Positions 47,421 to 58,930 of a stretch of DNA of 64,000 bases are shown piece after piece; within the stretch, counting starts at the first letter, position 1; each line of letters begins with the position of its first letter. The stretch is taken from positions 117,767,069-117,831,068 of the forward strand of contig OW121741.1 in NCBI GenBank assembly GCA_933228675.1. Reading direction: 5' to 3'. The translations under genes were made by a program, and so were the position numbers. The notes under the pieces were generated by a model. The model was not told the DNA's origin. It saw only the letters and a list, made by a program, of their open reading frames with translations, and made no database searches. This stretch comes from Stomorhina lunata. Taxonomy: Eukaryota; Arthropoda; Insecta; Diptera; Rhiniidae.

Positions 47421-49799
47421 CACAGTGGGCTCTACAGTGGGCCAAAGTTGCCCACCTCGGGTATGTAAAACTTTTGGGTCCGTATAACTTTCGCCAATTT
47501 GACCCAATTTGGGTCATCCCTTGTTAGCTGCTCCAAAATTAAAAAAAAAAAAAAAGCTGGACGAAATGACATTAGGAATCGAATAACGCAAATGAAAACT
47601 AGAGAATTAAATACATCATGTGAGTATTGCAAGACATATCGTAAGAAATTACTTTATATACGATTTGATGCAGATAGTTGCAGACGAATTTATGGTCTGC
47701 TCTTCATAGACTCTTAAGGCCAATTATTTCAGCAATAATTTTCTCCGAACATGTCCGACTAAATTTTGTCTGGCCATTTAAGAGTTGCAAAATTTTAGAA
47801 TAAATAATTATATTTTATTCATTTGAACAAATAGCCTTATTGCAAGTGGCTGCATACAAATTTGTATTGTGACACTTTTATAGGCCTTGACGCATGATTT
47901 CTAGAAAAATTACTTCAAAAGTTTTGGGATATACTTTTTGGGGAGCATCAAAAGTTGTTCAAAAAAAAAAAATGAAATCGACAATTTTTATATAATTTTT
48001 TTTTTGTAAAGAAAAATTTGTCTATCTTCACCTAAGAAAATAATATAAACTTTTAACATAAGCATCCCCAAAATTAAGATTTTCTTGAAAATACCCTGAC
48101 AATAAAATTCTTTTAAAATTACAACTAATTACGATGACAAACAAAATAATCCCCAAAAACTGCAGTTGTTCATGATTTTTTTTTTTGTATTTTAAAAGTT
48201 TGTTCTATTTTTAGTTTATTTAACAATTTATTTCTATTAACATTAATTAATGTCGTATGACAGAAGTTGTCATGCACTTGGAAAAAAAGCTAAAAACAAA
48301 AGTTTTCATTTGATCTTAAGCAATGAATAATAAACTTAAAAACAAAAACTTTTTAAATTTTGTTTGTACCTATTTTTTGGTAAAAGTATATTATACAAAA
48401 TATATTAAAAAGTTGAGGTAAAAACTAATCGAAATAAATTGTTAGTTTTTAGGCACTCATTATTTCCAAATGTAAATCCATATTAAAAAAGACAAGACCA
48501 GAATTTGATTGTTAAAATCAAAAAGAGCTTGATTTAAATACTTGAGAATAACTAATAGTCGTATAACAAAAATTTATCAATATAATTCTCATCTAGTTTG
48601 TACTAATATTTGCATAAGTAGTTGATGTTTATGTGGTGGTGCGGCGTATTTAACTAGTACATTTAACAAAAGGACTTTGAAAGCAGTAGCTATTACTAAT
48701 CTTAGATACTAGGAGAACTTTTGAAATTTTAAGAGTTCAATTTGTTGAATTCCCTCTATTAAGTCCAAAAATAACTCCTTCTTTATCCGATTTCTCGTGG
48801 CTTAACCCCAATATAAAAATATATTTTCACTTAAGTAAATGCCTAAGTAGACATTTCTCTATGTTTGGTGTAAAATTTAAGTCCCTCATAAATTTTCATC
48901 ATTTCATATCCATTGTATCAAATTTTCAATAAATTGTTTCAAACAAAATCTCTTTGTACTAAGTATTTATGTCGTATAGTTGTTGTTCCCCATAAGCAAA
49001 AGGTAAAATAAATCTAATAAAAGACCTAACATCGAATAAAGTCCGTCCGTAAACTGAAACTGAAAAATAAATGTATTTGAAATTAAATACTAAAAATAAT
49101 ACAAATATGTTTGTGCATAGAGATACATGAATATAAAAAGATACATTTATGTATTTATACATACGTATTATATGTTTAGAGGTTTAGAGAGATGTCTACC
49201 TTTGTCTTGTTGTTGGTGTGTGTATCCAAAAAAAATCCCATAAATCTTGGGTGGGTAAAAAGTCATAAAAATTACAGAAACAGCATCAATAGATATATTT
49301 TTCAATAAGATTCACTATAAGATTTTAAAGAAACAACAAAAATAAAAATTAAATGTCTTATTGTTTCTTTAGTACAGCTCTAAACCAATACTATCATAGA
49401 CTTGGAGATGTTTGTGTCAATTTTGAATTTATCTTTGAAGGGAAGTATACTATTAGTAATAAGAAATCCCAACAAAATATTTCAGAAGTAAAATTAAAAT
49501 TAGTCGTAGAATAAACTTATAATAAGAGATTTTATATAACTTTTTTTAAGTAAACTTATTAAAAGCTTATTATTGTTAAAAAATTTAGAAGTTTTCAAAT
49601 ACTGTTTAATAAATACTTAGAATGGTAATACCTTACAAAATAATACATGCTTTCCACTTGCTTATATAACAATTCAATGATTATGAATGAAAATAACTTA
49701 TTCTTGCAATAGTTTTGTAAGTGCTTCTGAGAATAAAGTACTCGAACCAATCACCCTTTTTTGCAGGCGGATGCAGCTGAATTTTTATGTGAGCTTATA
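47421..49799. other. Non-satellite spacer, second Transib-like end at the left
   Basis: It starts with CACAGTGGGCTCTACAGTGG at 47421, another CACAGTG terminus in the same orientation. Frames at 47432-47717 and 48959-49162 have no recognised domains. The rest is AT-rich with nothing I can name. Confidence 0.4.
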
Positions 49800-51092
49800 T
49801 CGGGTGGTTAAATTGTAAGGGCCGATGTTGAATGTGAACCACACCTAAACGCCAAGTTTTTTTTCCAAATTTTATTTAACATTTCTCTATTCCAGACTCA
49901 CTCAATTTGAACCATGAAGAGATACACAATCCAACAACTTGTTAAAGTTATCCAGACTTATTATGAAAATGGGCGTTCAAATCAAAATGCATATCGTGCA
50001 CTTTGTGATTTTTTTGGCCAATTTGATCGTCCAAATGTGCGTACAATCGGAAAAATCGTGGAAAAATTCGAGCAAACCGGGTCTGTAGAAGATGTGAGAA
50101 TACCAGTGCATGCTCGTACAGCTCGTACTGCAGAAAATGTTGCTGCTGTTCGCGATAGTGTGGCTGAAAAGCCGTCCACCTCAACTCATCGTGGTGCTCA
50201 ACAATTGCATCTCTCACGCTCGTCGTTGATGAACTTTATGCATAAAGACTTTCATTTACACGCTTACAAGGTGCAATTGGCTCAAGAACTAAAGTCTCTT
50301 GACCATTCCAAACGTCGTGAATGGGCAGAATGGTGGCAAGAAATGGCAACAGTGGATGATCAATTTTCGAAGAAAATCATCTTCAGTGATGAGGCACATT
50401 TTCATCTCAGTGGATTCGTCAATAAACAGAATTGCCGCATTTGGGCGAATAAGAATCCAAGAGTGATTGTCGAAAAACTAATGCACCCACAAAGAGTGAC
50501 TGTTTGGTGCGGTTTATGGGCTGGCGGCATCATCGGGCCGTAATTTTTCCAAAATGAGGCCGGTCACTCAGTTACTGTGAATGGTGTTCGCTATCGTGAG
50601 ATGATAACGAACTTTTTATGGCGCGAATTGGAAGATATGGATGTGGGCGATATGTGGTTTCAGCAGGACGGTGACACTTGCCACACAGCTAATGAAACAA
50701 TGGCTCTTTTGCGCAACAAATTCAATGGCCGTGTTATCTCACGTAATGGCGATGTCAATTGGCCGCCAAGATCATGTGATTTGACACCGTTGGTCTTTCT
50801 TCTTTGGGGTTATTTGAAAGAAAAGGTGTACGTCGATAAGCCAGTAACAATTCAGGAGCTAAAGGATAAGATAATTCGGCACATTAACGGCATAGAAGCT
50901 CCATTATGCCTCAGGGTCATCGAAAATTTGGACCATCGGATGGAGGTGTGCCGCGGTGGTCGCGGCGCCCATTTGGATGATATTTTGTTCCATACATAAT
51001 TGAGTAATACCAATATATCATAATAAAATAAAATTACAATAATCTCCTAAATTGTGGTTTATTCAAAATCAACATCGGCCCTTGAAATTTAA
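49800..51092 (+). mobile_element. Mariner-like element copy 3, nearly full length
   Basis: It is preceded by TA (49798-49799) and starts with TC then GGGTGGTTAAATTGTAAGGG. At the right end, homology to the other copies stops within ...CCCTTGAAATTTAA (51092); the expected ACCACCC tip and TA are missing. It is about 1.29 kb and carries the best-preserved transposase of the three copies. Loss of the right tip would make it immobile regardless of the protein. Confidence 0.93.
49914..50999 (+). pseudogene. Mariner-like transposase, copy 3, single internal stop
   Basis: A Tc1/mariner-superfamily transposase of 361 codons, collinear from MKRYTIQQLVKVIQTYYENG to the C-terminal GRGAHLDDILFHT. The helix-turn-helix region is at about residues 5-55. 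The first catalytic Asp is D159 in IIFSDEAHFHLSG, the second D252 in FQQDGDTCHTANE. The third acidic position is either D289 (RSCDLTP, 36 residues later) or residue 294 (41 later). At 294 this copy has Val where copies 1 and 2 have Asp (LTPLVFLLWG against LTPLDFFLWG). One TAA at 50541-50543 replaces an expected Tyr codon (residue 210); the frame is otherwise intact. The start is set by the conserved ERYTIQQ region in all copies. Confidence 0.93.
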
Positions 51093-51371
51093 ATTAAAAG
51101 AAATTGGCACAATCAATCTATCTTTTACAGATCTAACGCAGAAAAGAATATATTAGGACGATTACATACATACATAATTTCCATGACATTCCAAGTGGAA
51201 CAAAGGGTACTTCTCTACGATAATGAGCTGCATCCGATTCCGTTTTTTAGACTAATTGAAAGGGAAATGCGTTCTAACTCCGACTCCGAAGTTTTACATA
51301 GCCTCATACTCAATAACCAGTGGCTAACTGAGTTATGAGGTGAACCGTTTTTTTAAGTTTATTTTTTTCAA

Positions 51372-51440
51372 ATAGGTCTGCCCGTCGATCGAACTTGGGA
51401 CCTCTGGTATGCAACAGCGGTTCACTTTAAGGACAATTAA
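51372..51440 (-). other. Possible tRNA-derived fragment
   Basis: On the minus strand CCGCTGTTGCATACCAGAGG is followed by TCCCAAGTTCGATCGACGG, like the 3' half of a tRNA (anticodon arm, then a T-arm with AGTTCGATC). The 5' half is not recognisable, so it may be a SINE remnant or coincidence. Confidence 0.3.
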
Positions 51441-51539
51441 GAGTCTTAATATTTGAAAAAAAATCTTTTGGCTCAACAAAATGTTTATAGAATTTCTTTT
51501 GGTCATACTATAGGTTATTATTTTCTAGAGAAGCTTAAC

Positions 51540-51900
51540 ATAATTATACCCTTCACCACCATAGATGGAAAGGCTGTTATAAGTTTGTGCTGATGTATGT
51601 AACGCATAGAAATATTTGTCTTAGACCAACCTTTTAATATATCACTAGACTTCAAATCACTTTCTGAGTCGATTTAGCGAAGTCAGTACTTCCGTCTGGC
51701 TGGCTGGACCCCCATATAAACCATGTAATCAAGGTCACACTTCTTAAGATACTTTGATGAAATTTGGCACATATAATTTTTTTGATAGTGGAATAATGGC
51801 TATTGAAATTCGTCAAAATGAGTGCATTATTTATGGTACCTCCCATAGGTCCAACTTCCCATCCAACAACTTCCAACTGAAAATTAAACAAAAACACATT
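51540..51900. repeat. Probable dispersed repeat (tacccttcaccaccatag type)
   Basis: The string tacccttcaccaccatagat followed by text such as cccccatataaacc and aaatttggcacatata resembles non-coding dispersed repeats I recall from higher-fly genomes. No ends or duplication were found in the window. This is recognition from memory, so confidence is limited. The overlapping minus-strand frame at 51652-51909 has no known domain. Confidence 0.35.
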
Positions 51901-53289
51901 TAAACGCAAATCGCTGCAATCAAAAGTTTATTCTGATTTTGGCACACCCCTCAGAGCAACAGCTGTTTTAAAAATCTTTTCGGATCTGATCAGATATATA
52001 TATATTTATCTTCATTTAAAGTTTGACATTTAGAAAAACATAATAAATTTTCTGTCTATTAAACTAAATATTAAAAAAAAATGATATTTATTTCTTTAAT
52101 ATTTAGAATAACCACACCTGTTTTATAGGTTTCCTTCCCTACTCTTAAATAATTGATGCTTGCATTTCTTTTATTTCTTCTTTTTGTCCCACTCACTTCA
52201 CCTACAAGCGGATGATTTTAATTTCTATTTACACGTACACGATCATTACAACTTTTGGTACAAAAATTAGTTCGTTTTTCATACCTAATTTAATCTTTTA
52301 CTTTTAGTCATCCAATATCTTTCCATTTTAGTTTAAGACGACAGACACCCATTTCAATGTTCATTAGTTGATATCTTCCAATTGATTTTGTGTAAATTTA
52401 AAACAACTATTACATAATAGTGGATGGACGGACAATTTTTATAACTAAAACTAAATGTCTGTCTGTCCATTTGTCTTTTAGTGAGACTAAATTTAAAGTG
52501 TAAATGATTATTGAGCCCAGATAAATTATTGATGGGGAGAAAATGTGAAAAAATTATGTTGATTATAGAGGACATATCTAGAAATTTCTAAGTAATTTTT
52601 CTTGGTCTTTGTTTTTTTTTTTTTTTGATTACAGAAATTTTTTGTAGCCGAAAGAAGACGGAGATATTTCAAAAAGCGGTAAAGATATGTTTGATGGTAT
52701 ATAATTTCCTCGATTTTTCTTAACTAAGGGTTTTTGTAAATTTATGTTAATTTTATTTAAGAAATTGAAAGAGTTATTCTTGGAACTAATAACTAATTAT
52801 ACAAGAAATGTAAGTTTAAACAAAAATTTTAAACTTTAAAAGTAATTATATATTTTTCTTAATATATAGGAACTGAAAGAGATAAATTAATGTTTAAATC
52901 CTAAAGACTTCTGGAAAACTATTCGAAAACTATTTTCAAAAGAAAACAGTTCGATAGAAAATATTTCTAAATAAAACTGATCGATAGAATAATTTTAGTA
53001 TTAAAAGCTGTGATGAGAAAAATTTTTGTTTTAATTGTTCAAAGGAAAAATTTTCTATAAAAAACTAAACGATCAGTTTTATATAGAAGAACTTTCCCTT
53101 GAAATGTTTTCTTCAAAAAATATTCTATTGAATGTTGTAATATAATTTTTTATTAAAAAAAATCTCCAAAGTGAGAATTTTCTATATAAACATTTTCGAC
53201 ATTAAGCAAAAAATATTATATTGTAATTGTTTTCAAAATGCACAAACTTTTACAATTCGATGAGATACGAAGAGATTTTTCTAAAAACC

Positions 53290-53900
53290 ATTTTCTAAAG
53301 TGTGTTCAATGACGAGGTTTAAATATTGTTTGCAGCAATTTGCTACAAATCGTTTTTGGGCAATTTTTAGAAGTATTTTGTAATCAAATTTTCCAAACTA
53401 TTATTCTTTGATAGATTACTGTCGTGGTCGAGAAAATCTTATTCCGTTATTATTCGAAGAAAATCTCTCCATAAAATATTGCTTAAGGTTTTTTCAAGAA
53501 TACGAAATAAACATTATTTGCAGCGATTTGCACTAAAGCGTTTCTGAGCAATTTTTAGTAGCACATTTCAATCAAATTTTTTAAATTAATATTTTTTGAT
53601 ATATAGCTTAAGTGATCCACAAAAATTGCTTCCGCAGTAATTCGAAGAAATTTCTTTTATCAAATATTGTCTAGTGCAGCGATTTGCATTTAAGAATTTT
53701 GGGCAATTTTTAGTAATAACATGCAATCAAATTTTACAAATTATTAAATTTTAATACATAGCTTTAATGATCCAGAAAAACTTCCTCCGTCATATTCCGG
53801 AAAAGATTACTTTATAGAATATTACCTAACATTTTTGAAATATTAGAGATATACACTAAGTTGCAGCTACTTGCCATTAAGGGGTAAGTTTCGGCTCAAA
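53290..53900. repeat. Diverged 156-188 bp tandem repeat, about 3.5 copies
   Basis: The anchor GCAGC[AG]ATTTGC occurs at 53332, 53520 and 53676, and a weaker copy (gcagctacttgcc) at 53863. After each of the first three copies come GGGCAATTTTTAG-like, AATCAAATTTT and, further on, TTCGAAGAAA- or TTCCGGAAAAG-like blocks in the same order. Spacings are 188, 156 and 187 bp. This is a nucleosome-sized satellite relic unrelated to the 31-bp families. Confidence 0.75.
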
Positions 53901-54559
53901 ATTTAATTCAAATTTTGTTGAAAACAAAAAATCGGAAGCCATCTATGAAAAGTTTTTAAAAACAATTGTCAAACTCATGACAAAGTTGTTTTTTTATTTT
54001 ATTTAAACAAATACTTTAATCTCTTATTTATTTAAAATTTTGCAAATATTTGAACTTAAGCCATTTAGACTCTGCCTAATTTTTTTAAATCAATTAATTC
54101 TTCTTTTCTAACACAAAAACTAATTTATCAAATCAAATTTTAAATACGAAAAATCTAAAATACAAATTAATGAAAAACAACCGAAAAACATATTTTAAAC
54201 AAAAACAATTGTGTGTTAGTGTCTCGAAAAAAAATTTGTTTGTATAAAAATATTTTGAAATTTAGATGACAACACTTGTCAAAAACTGACAGCTTTAACT
54301 AATCATAACAAAGTGAGATCTATTTTGAATGAATGAATGACTGAGCAAATGAATGAATGAATGAATAGAGCAAACATATGTTCGGCAATGGATTTAAAAT
54401 GAATATGTTAAATATGTTAATAGTCATTGAATTTTGTTATATTGAAATGACTTGGCATATTTTAAATAATTTGATAAATTAAAAAAACCCTTCACTAAGT
54501 GAATTAATTAATAGTACGAAAATATGTTATTGATGAGAGATGTGATCCGACTCAAACAA

Positions 54560-57115
54560 ATTGACATTTTTAAAAAATTTCCTATAAAAAATTTAATTTT
54601 TTAAAATTTCCCATAGAAAAGGAAATTTTTGAAAAATTTCCCATAGAAAAGGAAATTTTTGAAAAATTTCCCATAGAAAAGGAAATTTTTGAAAAATTTC
54701 CCATCAAAATAGGAAATTTTTTAAAATTTCCTATTAAAATACGAAATTTTTTTAAAATTTCCTATTAAAATACGAAATTTTTGAAAAATTTCCTATAAAA
54801 ATAGGAAAGTTTTGAAAAATTTCCTATAAAAATAGGAAATTTTTGAAAAATTTCCTATCAAAATAGGAAATTTTTGAAAAATTTCCTATCAAAATAGGAA
54901 ATTTTTGAAAAATTTCCTATCAAAATAGGAAATTTTTGAAAAATTTCCTATCAAAATAGGAAATTTTTGAAAAATTTCCTATCAAAATAGGAAATTTTTG
55001 AAAAATTTCCTATAAAAATAGTAAATTTTTGAAAAATTTCCTATAAAAATAGTAAATTTTTGAAAAATTTCCTATAAAAATAGTAAATTTTTGAAAAATT
55101 TCCTATAAAAATAGTAAATTTTTGAAAAATTTCCTATAAAAATAGTAAATTTTTGAAAAATTTCCTATAAAAATAGTAAATTTTTGAAAAATTTCCTATA
55201 AAAATAGTAAATTTTTGAAAAATTTCCTATAAAAATAGTAAATTTTTGAAAAATTTCCTATAAAAATAGGAAATTTTTGAAAAATTTCCTATAAAAATAG
55301 TAAATTTTTGAAAAATTTCCTATAAAAATATAAAAAATAATAAAATTTTCCTATATAAAAAGGAAGTTTTGTTTGAAAAATTTCCTATAAAAAAAGGAAA
55401 TTTTTGAAAAAATTTCTTATAAAAAAGAAAATTTTTGAAAAATTTCCTACAGAAAATGGAAATTTTTTAAAAGTTTCCTATAAAAAAGGAAACTTTTGAA
55501 AAATTTCCAATAAAAATAGTAAATTTTTGGAAAATTTCCTACAAAAATAGGAAACTTTTGAAAAAATTTCTATAAAAACAGGAAATTTTTGAAAAATTTC
55601 GTATAAAAATAGTAAATTTTTGAAAAATTTCCTATAAAAATAGTAAATTTTTGAAAAATTTCCTATAAAAATAGTAAATTTTTGAAAAATTTCCTATAAA
55701 AATAGTAAATTTTTGAAAAATTTCCTATAAAAACAGTAAATTTTTGAAAAATTTCCTATAAAAATAGTAAATTTTTGAAAAATTTCCTATAAAAATTTTT
55801 AAAAAATTTCCTATAAAAATAGTAAATTTTTGAAAAATTTCCTATAAAAATAGTAAATTTTTGTAAAATTTCCTATAAAAATAGTACATTTTTGAAAATT
55901 TTCCTATAAAAATAGTACATTTTTGAAAAATTTCCTATAAATATAGTAAATTTTTGAAAAATTTCCTATAAAAATAGTAATTTTTTCAAAAATATCCTAT
56001 AAAAATAGTAAATTTTTGAAAAATTTCCTATAAAAATAGGAAATGTTTGAAAAATTTCCTATAAAAATAGTACATTTTTGAAAAATTTCCTATAAAAATA
56101 GTACATTTTTGAAAAATTTCCTATAAAAATAGTACATTTTTGAAAAATTTCCTATAAAAATAGGAAATTTTTGAAAAATTTCCTATAAAAATAGGAAATT
56201 TTTGAAAAATTTCCACACAAATAGGAAATTTTTGCAAATTTCCACAAAAAAAAAGAAATTTTTGAAAAATTTCCACAAAAATAGGAAATTTTTGAAAAAT
56301 TTCCTATAAAAGTAGTAAATTTTTGAAAAATTTAATATAAAAATAGTAAATTTTTGAAAAATTTAATATAAAAATAGTAAATTTTTGAAAAATTTCCTAT
56401 AAAAATAGTAAATTTTTGTAAAATTTCTTATAATACTATTTTTATAAGAAATCTTACAAAAAAAAAAAAAAATTTTGAAAAATTTCCTATAAAAATAGTA
56501 AATTTTTGAAAAATTTCCTTTAAAAATAGTAAATTTTTGAAAAATTTCCTATAAAAATAGTAAATTTTTGAAAAATTTCCTATAAAAATAGTAAATTTTT
56601 GAAAAATTTCCTATAAAAATAGTAAATTTTTGAAAAATTTCCTATAAAAATAGTAAATTTTTGAAAAATTTCCTATAAAAATAGTACATTTTTGAAAAAT
56701 TTCCTATAAAAATAGTAAATTTTTGAAAAATTTTCTATAAAAATAGGAAATTTTTGAAAAATTTTTTGAAAATTTCCTATGAAAATTGGAAATTTTTGAA
56801 AATTTTCCTATAAAAATAGTAAATTTTTGTAAAATTTTCTAAAAAAAAAAAATACTAAAATTTTCTTAAAAATAGACAATTTTTGAAAAATTTCCAATAA
56901 AAATAGTAAATTTTTGAAAGATTTCCTATAAAAATATTAAATTTCCTATAAACTCTGGAAATTTTTGAAAAATTTCATATAAATTTAAAAAATTTTTGAA
57001 AGTTTTCATATAAAATTTGAAAATTTTTGAAAAAAATTTTATGGTAATAGTAAATTTTCGAAAAATTTCCGATAAAAATAGTAAATTTTTTAAAAATTTC
57101 CTATAAATAGCCAGT
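54560..57115 (+). repeat. Satellite family B, forward array
   Basis: 31-bp units reading CCTATAAAAATAGTAAATTT followed by TTGAAAAATTT; some blocks carry AGGAAATTT (54780-54990) or AGTACATTT (55880-56150). The array starts with CCCATAGAAAAGGAAATTTT units. Around 56424-56470 a short inverted repeat (TTATAATACTATTTTTATAA) and an A-run interrupt it. The right end (56830-57115) is decayed. Confidence 0.97.
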
Positions 57116-58930
57116 TTTCGAAAATGATGACTAATTGTAGTTAAGTTGGTTTTAACCATTAATAAGATGTACCCACAATTTGACCTAAACTTCAGATCAA
57201 AAGGTGATGAGTTTTTTTCACTTGAAGCCCAAATACAACACAAAATTAGTTAGATAATTTACTAAGTAAGACCATAAACTAAACTAGTGATATAAAAGCC
57301 ATAAAACTATATCGCCAACATGAATCGATCATAAAAAATGTTTAACAAAATAACACATTTCTTAAATTTTTAGAAAAACCCACGACCAAGACTCGAAAAA
57401 ACCCAAACTAAAATTTAAAAAAAAAAGTGTGAATCAATTAGTTCTTAAACACTCGAAATAAAAGACAAATACACGCAAAGCACGTAAATTACTTACAAAG
57501 CGAAAGACGGACGAATGCAATTCTCTAATGATTAACTAAAAAATACTTAAACTAAAGAAATAATTAGATTTTATATGACAATAAAAACTCAGTTTTTTAT
57601 GGCCCAACTATCTTATATTTTGTTATTGGTCTATTTATTTTTCAATTTTAATTTTTATGACTTGCAACTACAACTTCTAATGAATCTATGGAACTGCTGT
57701 AGCTGTGGGTAGACCGGCGTCAAGTCTCTTGTAAATAAGAGATTTTCAGTAATATTTCATTAAATTTTAGAATGATAAAAAAAATTAAACACAATTTGTC
57801 ATAAAAACAAACATGACATTGAACTAGTGAAAAAAAGTCATAAAAATCCTTTATTAAGAGTTTTATGGGCATTAAGGAGTCCAACAAATACAAAACCATT
57901 ATTTTGAAAACTAAAAGTCATAAAAATTGCAAGAAACAACTTCATTTTTATCTGATAAATTCATAGACATTTTCTAAAATTGGTCTATTACAAAAACAAT
58001 AAATCTAATAGAGTGAAAATCTAGTGCAATACCCTTAGCCTATATTGATTTGTAGTATTTTTAATAAAAGTTAGCTTTGATTTGCTTTAACTTTTCAATA
58101 CCACCTCAAAAGCTTTGTTTAGTTAGTATACTTGCAAACTTTGGAAGCTATATATCCTCTGATTCTCATTTTGTTTATACTACGATAAATGTTATAAATG
58201 CTATAATTTATACATATAAACTCGATTTTTTGTAATGTCCGCAGCATTAATTTCCTTCAAATTTCTTAATAATACATCAAATATTTTTTGAAAACCGCAA
58301 TCCTAAATTTTTTCTTTAAATCTAACCTGTGGTTGTGGTATTTTTGACATTTTTCAAAATCTCTATTACTCATTCAAACACGATGCAATACAAACTTTAT
58401 TGGACTATATGTATTTAAAAAATACCAACAAAAACTACCAAAATTCAAAAAATACCAATACTCAAAAAACCATCACTCATTCGAACATCAAGCAACATCA
58501 TCTAACCTATAATTTGTTTGACGAAAACCAAAAAGAGGCCTACGACCGGAGTGACTGGCACCAATCAAAACAATAGACAAGAGTGTTTATGTTTTTAATA
58601 ATATAAAATCATATCTATTGTGTTTTAGGTTCATTTTATGTGTTTGTAAAATTTGAGATACACTTGACATGAAGAATTTAACACTTGACATTTGAGAGCT
58701 CGTGTTTAAGCGCCACAGAGTTAGAATGAAAGACACAGTTTAAAAACAAATTTTACACATGCGCATTAAGTGGGTTAAGCGAGTCTAAGTGGATTATTGG
58801 TAATTATTTGAAATTATATGAAGTGGCGCTAAAAGAAATGAATAGTTCTAATCTGATTATTTAAACAAAAAAAATGGCTATTGAAGGTGTTTTTTTTTTA
58901 TAAAAAATTGATTAATTTAACAATCTTCTA
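57116..58930. other. Non-satellite spacer between inverted B arrays
   Basis: AT-rich, unique-looking sequence. A + frame at 57132-57252 reads MYPQFDLNFRSKGDEFFSLE near its end before a TAG, but is short and unrecognised. A GC-richer patch lies at 57700-57735 (gtgggtagaccggcgtcaag). No gene is supported. Confidence 0.45.

Larger units (their letters stand above)
51093..54559. other. Non-satellite spacer with dispersed-repeat fragments
   Basis: AT-rich sequence without a supported gene. It includes a possible tRNA-like B-box fragment (51372-51440), a probable dispersed repeat (51540-51900), TCTGTC/GACGGACA patches (52420-52475), a diverged tandem repeat (53290-53900) and a GAATGAAT patch (54325-54366). 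Confidence 0.5.

Noticed and set aside
57480..57535. Minus-strand gtaagtaa donor after a 28-nt segment
   Set aside because: The acceptor is weak and there is no frame partner; donor-like strings are expected by chance in AT-rich DNA.
57700..57735. GC-richer patch with ctgctgtag acceptor-like and ctcttgtaaat donor-like strings, possible 28-nt microexon
   Set aside because: Length not a multiple of three, weak signals and no matching neighbour; too little to call.
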